A stretch of DNA of 64,000 nt from Thalassotalea_F euphylliae (GCF_042682785.1 NZ_JBHUIB010000003.1:62001-126000); one strand, 5' to 3'. Counted from the first letter of the stretch, positions 8,804 through 17,797 are shown. Notes: generated by a model not told the origin, from the letters alone. Numbers and translations: made by a program.

Positions 8804-10093
8804 CTAGAGCTGTTCGGCGATGTGATTCTCGAGTATTTTTAATCTATCCTGTCCCCAAAAATGCATATTACCGTACCGAATAACAGGGACTCCCCAATAG
8901 CCAAGGGCGTTGAGCTCATCCATATTATTTTCAGTCATGCTATACCAAGCAGTGTTATCCAACTTTGTCTTGGCAACTTGCCAATCTAATCCGCATCGAG
9001 AGACTATTTTTTCTAAGCCCTTGTCTGTGTCTGCACGAATCCCTTCAGTGTTTACCCCTCGAGCAAAGCTTAATAAAAACTCGATAAGCTTGTTCTCGCT
9101 CTCGGCATACTCAACTAATGCATAGCATCGTTCAACCGCTGCCCCAAGTGGGTCGGCAACAAAGCCATATGAAAGCCCTAGCTTGTTGGCCTCACGTTTT
9201 GTGTCTTGAAAAATATAGAACTTTTTCGTGTCGGGGACCTGCATACCTCGCATTACCATAGGCATAACAGGTTTTATCACTAAACGTAGCTTGTAGTGCG
9301 CAGCCAATTGCACTGCACGCTCCAGCGCTATGTACGAATAGGGGCTGCGGGCTGACCAAAACAGGGTCAGTGGCTGAGGTTCAGCAAGGTATGTTTGCCT
9401 GTTGGCGCAAAAGCCCTTATAGGTGAGGTTGAATAACACCAACTCATTTGAAGACTTTGATAGTTTTTGTTCGATAAGCCGGCGTTCTAGGTGATCCAGA
9501 CGATCAAGCCCCCAATACCATTCCCCTTCAAAGTAAAGCATTGCACCGAGGTAGTGGCCTTTCTTCGCCATTTCTAAGTGATTTTGTTTAAGCCTAAATT
9601 TGGCAGCCTCAATATCTAGAGGGGCTAAGTCTTCAAAAATTTCATTGTGCCAAAATGCGCGTAACAAATATCTCGCTTGTACGATGAATTTTGGTGAATC
9701 CTGGATACTCGCCAGACGTTCAGCAAATAACTGCATTCGAGCTTTATTGTCTAGCGCAATCGCAGCATGCATAGGGAAGTCCATGTCATAAAGCTCTGCA
9801 AGATTAAGAACATCTTTGAGTGCGTATTGCTGCAATAAGTCAGGTCTTGGGTACATGGCTTCATCAATATCCGTGATGACAACAAACTTGAATGCCACAT
9901 CAAATCGTTTTGCTAGTGAAGGCAGTGCTTGGACAAGTAAATAGCTATATGGGTCGTCTACTCGTAAGAACACATTAATCGTTGGAACATCTCCCATTAA
10001 GAAGCGCGAAACAGCATGTATTCTTCTGCGTAGATACTTAAGCGTATCGCTGGACAGCAGTTTTAAGACATAAGGTTGAATGCTTTTTTTCAT
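8804..10093 (-). CDS. Tandem DsbA/HCCA-isomerase-fold protein
   Basis: A 429-residue protein with two thioredoxin-fold units. The first (about residues 38-225) starts TINVFLRVDDPYSYLLVQAL. The second (about 235-429) starts PLTLFWSARSPYSYIALERAV and contains LGYWGVPVIRYGNMHFWGQDRL, the cis-proline turn and final segment typical of 2-hydroxychromene-2-carboxylate isomerase (HCCA, kappa-class GST relatives). Both units have D/S-P-Y-S-Y in place of the CxxC of DsbA, so disulfide exchange is unlikely and glutathione-dependent chemistry more likely. No clear signal peptide is seen. The duplicated arrangement, next to a GST-like gene, suggests a glutathione-linked pair. Confidence 0.82.
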   Translation of the reverse strand: MKKSIQPYVLKLLSSDTLKYLRRRIHAVSRFLMGDVPTINVFLRVDDPYSYLLVQALPSLAKRFDVAFKFVVITDIDEAMYPRPDLLQQYALKDVLNLAELYDMDFPMHAAIALDNKARMQLFAERLASIQDSPKFIVQARYLLRAFWHNEIFEDLAPLDIEAAKFRLKQNHLEMAKKGHYLGAMLYFEGEWYWGLDRLDHLERRLIEQKLSKSSNELVLFNLTYKGFCANRQTYLAEPQPLTLFWSARSPYSYIALERAVQLAAHYKLRLVIKPVMPMVMRGMQVPDTKKFYIFQDTKREANKLGLSYGFVADPLGAAVERCYALVEYAESENKLIEFLLSFARGVNTEGIRADTDKGLEKIVSRCGLDWQVAKTKLDNTAWYSMTENNMDELNALGYWGVPVIRYGNMHFWGQDRLKILENHIAEQL

Positions 10094-10296
10094 GTGTGAT
10101 GACTTATAGCGAAAACTTCTGACTTTTTATTTTTAGGTGTTTGAAAAGCATATAAAAAAGAATAGCAAATTGTTGGTGTTTTGGTAGCTAAGTGTAGTAA
10201 AAGCTAAAAGTTGAACCTTTACGAATAACGTTTACCTATTGAATTTTGGTGTTTAGCACCAACGTCTATTTGATAGATAAAGATAGGCGCTTTTGA

Positions 10297-11121
10297 ATGA
10301 TTGAATATATTTTACCCATCGCTATAGCCGTTTTACTGATTGGTTTTTCCGCGGGCAAGCCATACTGGCGCGAGTATCAGAGAAGGCGCATCAAAAAACA
10401 GCCTTTTAAAAAAGAATGGCGACAGATATTACAACGACGCTTTCCATATTTCAGGCAAATGCCTTCTGATTTACAGTTACAATTAAAAGAGCACATCCAA
10501 GTGTTCCTAGCAGAGAAACAGTTTATCGGTTGCAATGGGGTCAACATTACCGATGAAATTCGAGTTACAGTAGCAGCGCAGGCGTGCCTTTTGTTGCTCA
10601 ACAGAAAAACGGACTACTACCCCAAGCTTACGTCAATCTTGGTCTACCCGAGCGCGTTTATTAAAAGTCAGCAAAGCAGCGATGCGGCCGGCGTTCACTT
10701 TGTGCAGAAAACGACACTTGCTGGCGAGTCGTGGGATTTCGGCAAGGTCGTACTATCGTGGCAGGATACTGTTGACGGGGCAGATATCCCTAATGATGGA
10801 AAAAATGTTGTTATTCATGAGTTCGCCCATCAATTAGACCAAGAAAATGGTCCAGCAAATGGCGCCCCAATTTTAGGGAAAGACCACAGCTATCAATGCT
10901 GGTCTTCGGTATTTTCCGAGCAATATGAGCAGCTAAAACACAAGGTGCATTTAGGGCTTCCATCGTTGTTTGATTATTATGGCGCGACCAATCCAGCAGA
11001 GTTTTTTGCGGTTGCTAGCGAAGTCTTTTTTGAACAATCACAGCAGCTTAATGATATGCACCCTAAGCTGTATAAGCAGCTAACTCAGTACTATCACGTG
11101 GACCCTATTCATTGGCATTAA
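10297..11121 (+). CDS. MtfA-type zinc-dependent peptidase (M90 family)
   Basis: A 274-residue protein starting with one membrane-spanning segment (IEYILPIAIAVLLIGFSAG). It carries the zinc motif HEFAH at residues 174-178, followed by QLDQENG, and a downstream segment NPAEFFAVASEVFFEQS that supplies the third ligand in the M90 (MtfA) family. E. coli MtfA binds the glucose-repressor Mlc and has aminopeptidase activity; whether this longer, membrane-anchored homologue does so is not known. It is transcribed alone and is closed by a strong bidirectional terminator. Confidence 0.9.
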   Translation: MIEYILPIAIAVLLIGFSAGKPYWREYQRRRIKKQPFKKEWRQILQRRFPYFRQMPSDLQLQLKEHIQVFLAEKQFIGCNGVNITDEIRVTVAAQACLLLLNRKTDYYPKLTSILVYPSAFIKSQQSSDAAGVHFVQKTTLAGESWDFGKVVLSWQDTVDGADIPNDGKNVVIHEFAHQLDQENGPANGAPILGKDHSYQCWSSVFSEQYEQLKHKVHLGLPSLFDYYGATNPAEFFAVASEVFFEQSQQLNDMHPKLYKQLTQYYHVDPIHWH

Positions 11122-11147
11122 AAAAAGGCGCTTAAGCGCCTTTTTTT
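11121..11147. terminator. Bidirectional Rho-independent terminator
   Basis: AAAAAAGGCGC, TTAA, GCGCCTTTTTTT: a perfectly symmetrical stem with A- and T-runs on both sides, starting at the last base of the MtfA-like stop codon. It serves the convergent peptidase and cytochrome-rhodanese genes. Confidence 0.92.
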
Positions 11148-11160
11148 AATGGTTTCAGTG

Positions 11161-12261
11161 TTAGTCATTAACACCTTCAATCTCTCCGCGTTGAACTGGG
11201 AACCCTTGATGCATCCAACCAAATATGCCTTCCCATAGAACAGCCGTGCGAGTGTAACCGCGGTCGCGTAACTTGTTAATTGTGTAGTCGGCGGCAGCGC
11301 GAGGGCACGAGCAGTAGGCAACAATCTGCACGTCTTTCGGAATACCTCTTACGGTTTCATCCAAATCGGCGTAGTAAGGGAACGGTATTGAGCCCTCAAT
11401 ATGTGCGGTTTGCCATACTGATGTTACGCGAGTATCGAGTAACACCATTCGTTTCTTCGCGACAAGAGCGTCATTTAAATCACTAGAAAGTACATACATA
11501 CCATCTTTTAAATCGAAGTTTGGGTCATCTCCATCTTTATTGACAATGTAATCCGCTGGCTCTGGTAAAGCGCGTAAAATTGGTTTTTCTGCTTTCCAAC
11601 CAAGTGATTTGCTGCGTAAAAATGCGGTGATATTGTCAATGTCTTCCTCAGAAAGCTTATCTTTGTATGCTTGCATAGGTGTGTCTTGACGGCCATTTAC
11701 GATGGCATGGCGGATAAACTCATCGGTATTATGTGCAAGCGCAGATTGATTCATTAACGCTGGCGCATTGACGCCTTCGCCTTTGACACCATGACAGTTC
11801 GCACATTGTTGTTGATACACTTGTTCACCACGTTTAACATCACCAAGTACAGGGTTTGTAGAAAATTTCAGTCGGTCATAGCCAGCTTGTTCAAACAGCC
11901 AATACGTTAAGTCCCAGGTTTCATCCAAGGTCATAGGGCCACCCACTTCATCTAAATAGCCGCCCATCGCTGTGCCTTTCCTACCGTACTGCATAGGGCG
12001 AAGTACTTGGTGCGCAATGCCTGACTCCATCAAACTTTTACTGCGCAATGACGGCGCATGATCGTTGGCATGACCTTCTCTGTCTTTACCATGACATAAC
12101 GCACAGTATTTTTGGTAATTGGCAGCAGCGACTTCAGCCTGATGAGCCGTCAGCTTACGAGGCGGGGAACGACGTTCTCGCTCTTGAGCAGATGCCGTTG
12201 AATGAAAAAGAAAAGTGACGAGTACAGTGCCAATAGATAACACCTTAACTGCAATTGACAT
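11161..12261 (-). CDS. Periplasmic dihaem cytochrome c fused to a rhodanese domain
   Basis: A 366-residue protein with a signal peptide (cleavage near STASA at residue 25). It has two class I cytochrome c domains: haem sites CALCH at residues 53-57 and CANCH at 153-157, with Met100 and Met196 as likely distal ligands. A C-terminal rhodanese domain (about 250-366) has LLDTRVTSVWQTAHIEGSIPFPY and an active-site loop with AYCSCPRAA, Cys317 and Cys319. Rhodaneses transfer or bind sulfane sulfur, so the fusion suggests periplasmic sulfur oxidation or sulfur-linked electron transfer. The loop has two cysteines and lacks the usual CxxGxR spacing. It is divergent from the DJ-1 operon. Confidence 0.93.
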   Translation of the reverse strand: MSIAVKVLSIGTVLVTFLFHSTASAQERERRSPPRKLTAHQAEVAAANYQKYCALCHGKDREGHANDHAPSLRSKSLMESGIAHQVLRPMQYGRKGTAMGGYLDEVGGPMTLDETWDLTYWLFEQAGYDRLKFSTNPVLGDVKRGEQVYQQQCANCHGVKGEGVNAPALMNQSALAHNTDEFIRHAIVNGRQDTPMQAYKDKLSEEDIDNITAFLRSKSLGWKAEKPILRALPEPADYIVNKDGDDPNFDLKDGMYVLSSDLNDALVAKKRMVLLDTRVTSVWQTAHIEGSIPFPYYADLDETVRGIPKDVQIVAYCSCPRAAADYTINKLRDRGYTRTAVLWEGIFGWMHQGFPVQRGEIEGVND

Positions 12262-12310
12262 AACCTACCCTGGAATAATGAAAACCAAGGTTAGCCTATG
12301 CATTCCTTAC

Positions 12311-12324
12311 TGATTGCGCAATCA
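12311..12324. promoter_or_regulatory. 14-bp perfect palindrome between divergent genes
   Basis: TGATTGCGCAATCA is a perfect palindrome in the 167-base gap between the cytochrome-rhodanese gene and the DJ-1 operon. It is a plausible operator for either, possibly for the operon's own response regulator. Assigned by symmetry and position only. Confidence 0.35.
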
Positions 12325-12428
12325 AAAATGCGTAACAAATTCCTACGTTTAAAAGGTATGTGGGCTGTCTTCACATTTTCTTCACAGCCAAGTTGATAGC
12401 GTTAAGGCATCACAAAAGGAGCGTGAAC

Positions 12429-13550
12429 ATGAAAAAACTATTATCAACTATTGCATTAATAAGTGCCTTAACGGGTGTCACAAATACAGCTAACGCAAAT
12501 GAGCAAGCACCGAATATTTTGATGGTGCTGAGCAGTTATGGTGAAAAAAGCGATGACGGAGAGGTGATCAAACCAGGGTTTGAATTTGATGAAATGAGTA
12601 AGTCGTACCTTGTGTTTGATCAAGCTGGCGCTAATGTTACCTTCGCCTCTCCTAAAGGTGGCAAGCTTATAGCAGACAAGTATGACCCTCAAAAACGATA
12701 CAATCAGGCATTTTTAAAGGATGAAGAAGCAGTAAAGGCGCTCGATACCACCATTAGACTGAAGGATATTGATGCTAACCTATATGATGCCGTTTATGTT
12801 GTTGGCGGAAAAGGTCCTATGTATGACTTAGCTAATGATGTGGACGTTAAGCGTATTATTGCCGCTATTTACGAAGACGATGGCGTGGTCGGTGCTGTTT
12901 GTCATGGGCCGGCAGCGCTGCTTGATGTGCAGTTAAGTGATGGCCAATATTTGATAGCGGACAAACGTGTTTCTGGTTTTACTAATCAAGAAGAAACGGC
13001 ATTTACCAAAAAGTGGAAACTACCTTTTTCATTGGAAGACAAAATCAAAGCACAAGGGGCGCATTATCAACGAGATGGTTTGATGTTAAACCAAGTAAGT
13101 ATTGATGATCGCATCGTCACTGCTCAAAATCCATTCTCTACGGCAGACGCTGCAAAAGCACTGGTACAAGAACTTGGCTTGTCTGTTGATGGTATTGAGG
13201 ATTTTAAAGATGATCGCACAGTTAAATTAGCTGAAATGTACTTCGCTGATAGACAGCTAGCAGCTAAAGAGTTCGCTAACAATACAGAGCAGTACGACAC
13301 AGTGTTACTTGCCATGCTAGGTGTGTATCAGTCCAAATTTGCTAACACTCAAGTAGAACTTGATGTGGCAATTGCCATTATGGAGCAAACACAATCAGCC
13401 GTTAACCACCCAATGTTGGATACCTCGATTGCAAAGGCTTACACCAACAAAAACCAAACAGCCAAAGCGGTTAATGTGCTGCAAAAGTCACAGAAGAAAT
13501 TCCCTGACAATGAAGCCATTGCTTCGATGCTAGCGGAGCTATCAGAATAA
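12429..13550 (+). CDS. Exported DJ-1/PfpI-family protein with C-terminal helical region
   Basis: A 373-residue protein. The start at 12429 is chosen because AAAAGGAG precedes it and it gives a clean signal peptide (MKKLLSTIALISALTGV, cleavage near ANA). Residues of about 27-245 form a DJ-1/PfpI fold with the nucleophile elbow AVCHGPAALL; Cys158 is followed by His159, as in Hsp31-like and type 1 amidotransferase-like members. Residues of about 250-373 are helical, with TPR-like spacing (AKAYTNKNQTAKAVNVLQKS). An export signal is uncommon for this family. The stop TAA shares one base with the start of the next gene. Function (glyoxalase/deglycase-like, chaperone or peptidase) is not settled. 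Confidence 0.88.
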   Translation: MKKLLSTIALISALTGVTNTANANEQAPNILMVLSSYGEKSDDGEVIKPGFEFDEMSKSYLVFDQAGANVTFASPKGGKLIADKYDPQKRYNQAFLKDEEAVKALDTTIRLKDIDANLYDAVYVVGGKGPMYDLANDVDVKRIIAAIYEDDGVVGAVCHGPAALLDVQLSDGQYLIADKRVSGFTNQEETAFTKKWKLPFSLEDKIKAQGAHYQRDGLMLNQVSIDDRIVTAQNPFSTADAAKALVQELGLSVDGIEDFKDDRTVKLAEMYFADRQLAAKEFANNTEQYDTVLLAMLGVYQSKFANTQVELDVAIAIMEQTQSAVNHPMLDTSIAKAYTNKNQTAKAVNVLQKSQKKFPDNEAIASMLAELSE

Positions 13551-14491
13551 TGGCTATTCAATTGAAAACTATTTGGGAAGAAACGAACCTCAAAAAGGTC
13601 GTACTGACAGTGTTGGCCACCATTTCGATACTGGCACTGATTTGGTACATCATCTGGGGGCTTAAGCCTTATGATGTAGATCGCCAACTGATAGAAACGC
13701 GATATAGCTACAATAGCGTACAACCAGAAATGGAGATAACTCAAGAATCACCGACACACTTTGCATTTTCATACACCACTTTCGATGGTACTGAAGTCAA
13801 TGGTCGTCTGGAATATCCGCACCCGCTAGCGAAAGATATGGCAAAGGTGCCAGTCTTTATTGGGGCACATGGCATGGGTAGGAGTGACAATCGTTGGTTT
13901 ATGGACAGCTTTAAAGAACGTCCAACCATAGAGCAGACAGATAAAATAACAGAACAAGCGTTACAAGCAGGTTATGCAGTTATTGCTATAGATGCGAGAA
14001 ACCATGGTAAACGGAAAGACCTGAATTACACCATTCGTGACGTCATGACAAATATGCACTTCTGGGGGAAAAGAGATCCTTATGAAGTTATGATTGTTGA
14101 CACTGTTAAAGACCATAGAGTTTTACTTGATTGGTTACTATCACAACCACAATTTGACCACAGCAATATTGCGGTCGGTGGTTACAGTATGGGGGGACAT
14201 GTTTCTCTTTTGCTCGCTGCTGTTGATAGTCGCATTAGTCGCGTGCTGTCTATTGTTCCACCGTATTTAGATGATAAGGTGGCGATTGTTGCGCCTAAAA
14301 ACTTCGTTGAATACGTCCACGTGGATAAGCTCTGGCTGGTGACTGCGAATGACGATGAGCATGCCTCTGAGAAAGAAAATGCTAAATTGTTCAGCGCAAT
14401 TGCCGCGGCTGATAAAAAACATGTTCAGTTTGAAGGTGGTCATATTTTGCCTGAGGGATACTATGAAACATTTACAGGGTGGTATGAGTGA
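13550..14491 (+). CDS. Membrane-anchored alpha/beta hydrolase
   Basis: A 313-residue protein with one N-terminal transmembrane segment (about residues 15-37, VVLTVLATISILALIWYII) and a periplasm-facing alpha/beta hydrolase domain. It has the oxyanion stretch (PVFIGAHGMGRSDNRW), a second GxD strand (YAVIAIDARNHGKR), the nucleophile elbow GYSMGG with Ser213, and a late histidine (EGGHILPEG) as catalytic acid-base candidate. It is probably an esterase, lipase or peptidase; the substrate is unknown. Its ATG overlaps the previous stop by one base and its stop overlaps the GTG of the response regulator by four, so all are translated together. Confidence 0.88.
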   Translation: MAIQLKTIWEETNLKKVVLTVLATISILALIWYIIWGLKPYDVDRQLIETRYSYNSVQPEMEITQESPTHFAFSYTTFDGTEVNGRLEYPHPLAKDMAKVPVFIGAHGMGRSDNRWFMDSFKERPTIEQTDKITEQALQAGYAVIAIDARNHGKRKDLNYTIRDVMTNMHFWGKRDPYEVMIVDTVKDHRVLLDWLLSQPQFDHSNIAVGGYSMGGHVSLLLAAVDSRISRVLSIVPPYLDDKVAIVAPKNFVEYVHVDKLWLVTANDDEHASEKENAKLFSAIAAADKKHVQFEGGHILPEGYYETFTGWYE

Positions 14492-15180
14492 GTAAGCCGC
14501 TGAAATTATTGATTGTTGAAGACAGTGTGGCGATAAGCCAAAACATTGCGACGTATTTCGAACAACAAGATGCAATTTTGGATTTTGCCTATGACGGTGA
14601 GCAAGCGTGTCAGCTTGCTCTGTCAGAGTATTACGACGGTATAGTGCTGGATATTGCTTTACCTAAACTCGACGGGTTGGGGGTATGTAAAGTATTACGA
14701 GAACAGGCAAACCGTCATATTCCTATTATTATGCTAACGGCAAGAGACACGTTAGAAGATAAGTTAACAGGTTTTGGCCAAGGAGCGGATGACTATCTGA
14801 CAAAGCCCTTTGCTCTCGAAGAACTTTGGGTAAGGTGCCAAGCGTTGGCCAGTAGGCAAGCCCAACACCTTCCGAAAACACTGACACTTGGTAGTGGCAC
14901 TAAAGCGATATGTTTGAACGCCGAGAGGCAAGCTGTGAAACGCAATGGTCAAGATATTCACCTGCAGCCAATTGCGTTTCAAATTCTCAAGTGTTTGATG
15001 GAAGCGCACCCCAGAGCACTTACCCGCTCAGAACTATGTGACAAGCTTTGGGGAGATGAACCCACAAACTCTGATGCGCTGCGTTCACACCTTTATCAAT
15101 TGCGCAAAGCTATCGATAAACCCTTCGAAGAGCCCATCATTAACACAATACATGGCGTTGGTTTTAGCCTCTCTGTTTGA
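14488..15180 (+). CDS. OmpR-family response regulator
   Basis: A 230-residue response regulator: an N-terminal receiver with the acidic pair Glu11-Asp12 and phospho-acceptor Asp55 (GIVLDIALPKLDG), then switch residues in LTARDT and LTKPFA, and a C-terminal OmpR winged helix (LTRSELCDKLWG, then HLYQLRKAID). The start codon is GTG and overlaps the hydrolase stop in GTGA. Its gene is followed directly by its sensor kinase. It probably controls this operon or genes of the same stress; targets are unknown. Confidence 0.95.
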   Translation: MSKPLKLLIVEDSVAISQNIATYFEQQDAILDFAYDGEQACQLALSEYYDGIVLDIALPKLDGLGVCKVLREQANRHIPIIMLTARDTLEDKLTGFGQGADDYLTKPFALEELWVRCQALASRQAQHLPKTLTLGSGTKAICLNAERQAVKRNGQDIHLQPIAFQILKCLMEAHPRALTRSELCDKLWGDEPTNSDALRSHLYQLRKAIDKPFEEPIINTIHGVGFSLSV

Positions 15181-15203
15181 CGTTATTTATTAAGGAAAGC
15201 CTC

Positions 15204-16451
15204 GTGTTTATCAATATTCGTTCCCGTATCGTTGCCTATTTCATTACGATGATTATGCTGGTTTGTACCTTATTCACAGCACTCGTATTTATTTTTTCTT
15301 ATAACGTCGAAGACAATTATTTTATTCAGCTACTTAAAGATGAAATGAGCTTAGTCAAAGCACAAGTAGAACGAGGTGAACATCCGTCATCAAGATTTGA
15401 TTACATCTCGTTTTATCAGTCCTCACAGGCGTTGCCTGACGCTATTCGCACCGTGTTAGTAGAAGAACCTGAGCGTATTGAGTTTTCAGGGCCGCAGGGG
15501 GAACACTACCATTTACTTAAAACGGATATTGGCTTTTTAGTCGCAGAAGTGAGTGATCAGCTAGTTGTGCGAAAAATCAAAGGTGGCATGTTACAGGCGC
15601 AACTAGCGTTCATTGCGATTACAGGCCTGTTGATTGGGATAGGGACATGGTTTTTAGCTAAGCGTCTAGTAAGGCCGATAGATAGGTTAATGCAGGTACT
15701 TGATCAAGTTCAAGATAATGCGTTACCGGCAAATTTTTCTGCGCAATTTAAACCCGATGAAATAGGGATGTTTGCACGACGACTCGATGACGCCATGCAA
15801 CGTGTTCAGCAGTTTGTTGTTAGAGAGCAAGACTTTACTCGCGATGTCTCCCATGAATTGCGCACGCCTGTTGCTGTTGTGAAAGGTGCAACGACGTTGT
15901 TGGCTAGTGCCGAATTGACGAGTGAACAACGGGTTTTAGTCAGTCGAATTAAAGAAGCCAACACTTATATGGAAAAGTGCATTGAAGGGCTACTGACATT
16001 AGCTCGTGAAAAGTCATTTGAAATGCACTCGTTCAAGTTGCTACCAGTCGTTGAAAAAGCAATTGTTGAGCATCACCAATTGTTAGAAGGGAAAACGATA
16101 GAGGTGGATGTGAAAGTCAGTAATTCAGTTTGTGTGATTGGCAATGAGCAAGCAATGAACATGATAGTGAGCAATATAGTCGCTAACGCCTTCACCCATT
16201 CACATAGTGGAGCAGTTGAAATAAGCTTTTCAGCAGGCCAACTGATTATTAAAGACAATGGACAAGGCATATCTCCAGCCATACAACAGCACATGTTTGA
16301 AGCGGGTGTGAAGAGTCAATCAAGCGAGGGATTTGGGATTGGGTTGTCTTTAGTTAAGCGACTGACAGAGTGTTTGCAATTATCATTAAATGTCACCAGT
16401 AACGAACATGGTACAACAGTGTGTTTGTCAGACTTTGAAGTTCATTGTTAA
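15204..16451 (+). CDS. Sensor histidine kinase
   Basis: A 415-residue kinase. The start GTG at 15204 is preferred because AAGGAA lies 7-8 bases before it; a TTG at 15177, overlapping the response regulator stop, is the alternative. There are two membrane segments (about residues 8-32 and 130-155) around a periplasmic sensor loop of about 100 residues, then a HAMP-like linker. The HisKA box is DVSHELRTP with His217, and an HATPase domain follows (NMIVSNIVANAFTHS, then IKDNGQGI and GFGIGLSLVKRL). It pairs with the response regulator. The loop has no recognised fold. Being in one operon with exported enzymes suggests an envelope signal. Confidence 0.93.
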   Translation: MFINIRSRIVAYFITMIMLVCTLFTALVFIFSYNVEDNYFIQLLKDEMSLVKAQVERGEHPSSRFDYISFYQSSQALPDAIRTVLVEEPERIEFSGPQGEHYHLLKTDIGFLVAEVSDQLVVRKIKGGMLQAQLAFIAITGLLIGIGTWFLAKRLVRPIDRLMQVLDQVQDNALPANFSAQFKPDEIGMFARRLDDAMQRVQQFVVREQDFTRDVSHELRTPVAVVKGATTLLASAELTSEQRVLVSRIKEANTYMEKCIEGLLTLAREKSFEMHSFKLLPVVEKAIVEHHQLLEGKTIEVDVKVSNSVCVIGNEQAMNMIVSNIVANAFTHSHSGAVEISFSAGQLIIKDNGQGISPAIQQHMFEAGVKSQSSEGFGIGLSLVKRLTECLQLSLNVTSNEHGTTVCLSDFEVHC

Positions 16452-16645
16452 TGCTTGAAAGGCGCTGGTAAACAACCTTACACAGAGTAAATAGTGAGTT
16501 ACTTTTTCTTGTGATAAATATGATGTAAAAGCCAGATATATGTGTTCTTAAAAATCAATTCTTTATTTGCTGCAAAAGCACTTGTTGCTTATCAAAAAAA
16601 CTAACATAATCGAGCGATACATTACGAAGGATATGGCCGTATTTT

Positions 16646-17797
16646 ATGTCTCGAGTACCCAAACCGAAAATGTTAACCGAAGCAGTTAACAACCTATTAG
16701 GTGATAGTGATTTACCGGCAGCGTTAACATTGGAACAATGTGCGTCTGCACTAGCAATGAGCACTACATCATTTCGCCGCAAACTCAGCCAAGAAGAAAC
16801 CAGTTATAAGCTCATCCAAACCAAGTTTTTGAATGAACTTTGTGTCATGGTGTTGTCTTTACCACATGTAAAAATAGACGACTTAGCGGTTCGACTAGGG
16901 TACTCAGAACGAGCAACATTTGAGCGTGCATTTAGACAAAAGTTTGGTTTGACGCCCTCACAATTTAGAGAATTAACGGCAACAGGTTTGAACTCTGAAA
17001 ATGAGAAAGAGCTGAAAACTATAGCCCAGAACATACCTGCGATGCCAGATAGTTGTCGTGAGTTACTGCAGGAGAAAGATCAAGGAAACTTAGATGTCCA
17101 ACGCGTGCTTGACATCGTCAGTAAAGACCCGATTTTCTCTGGTCGACTGATGGGACAAGCAAGTAAAGCCATTTACGGCAAAACGCCAGATGATTTGCGC
17201 GAAGCCATCACCCGAAATTTGGGCATTAATACCGTACTCAACTTCGCCGTGATCTTTGCCATGCAAGACGCGTTAAGCGAGCAAGTTTCGCCGAAATTAA
17301 TCGAAAAATACAGCCAAGCATTCATGCTTGCACCTAAGCTATTTCAAAAGTTACGCCGCAGCTTGAGCAGTAGTGTGAAGTTTGATGTGCCTTTGGTAGA
17401 ACAAGTGTTAGTGTTCGGATTATTAGGCGTATTTTTACTGAGCCACAAAGACGCTAAGCAGCATGAACTTGTTATCCATTCATTACGAGGTATTGAAGAC
17501 CTACAAGTGCTTAATAGTCATGTCAAACAAACTGGTGGTATCAGTATTTATATGGCGTCGGCGCTTATGCTGTCGCAGTGGCATATTGATGCGAACGTTA
17601 TCAAGATGTTGACTGACTTAGACAAGCTGAGTGACTCTTCTGAACAAGGCACACCTGAGCAAGAACTTGTGCAGTTTATGTTCGCATGCATGTACCAACT
17701 GGCAGGTGAACACGAAATCGATGAAAGCACTCGAGAGAAAGCGCAGTGGCTTGGTATAGATACACTTGATGAAATTCTGGAAGAAGTCGTTATTTAG
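16646..17797 (+). CDS. AraC-type HTH fused to an HDOD-like domain
   Basis: A 383-residue soluble protein. Residues of about 8-110 form an AraC/XylS double helix-turn-helix (LTLEQCASALAMSTTSFRRKL, then VRLGYSERATFERAFRQKFG and LTPSQFREL). After a short linker, residues of about 120-370 match the pattern of HDOD domains (IPAMPDSCRELLQEKDQG, then VLDIVSKDPIFSGRLMGQAS and LREAITRNLGINTVLNFAV), which are HD-fold relatives lacking the metal ligands and are linked to signalling. HDOD usually sits with GGDEF, EAL or receiver domains; here it would act as the sensing part of a DNA-binding protein. The HTH is N-terminal, the reverse of most AraC proteins. It is a single gene. Confidence 0.82.
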   Translation: MSRVPKPKMLTEAVNNLLGDSDLPAALTLEQCASALAMSTTSFRRKLSQEETSYKLIQTKFLNELCVMVLSLPHVKIDDLAVRLGYSERATFERAFRQKFGLTPSQFRELTATGLNSENEKELKTIAQNIPAMPDSCRELLQEKDQGNLDVQRVLDIVSKDPIFSGRLMGQASKAIYGKTPDDLREAITRNLGINTVLNFAVIFAMQDALSEQVSPKLIEKYSQAFMLAPKLFQKLRRSLSSSVKFDVPLVEQVLVFGLLGVFLLSHKDAKQHELVIHSLRGIEDLQVLNSHVKQTGGISIYMASALMLSQWHIDANVIKMLTDLDKLSDSSEQGTPEQELVQFMFACMYQLAGEHEIDESTREKAQWLGIDTLDEILEEVVI

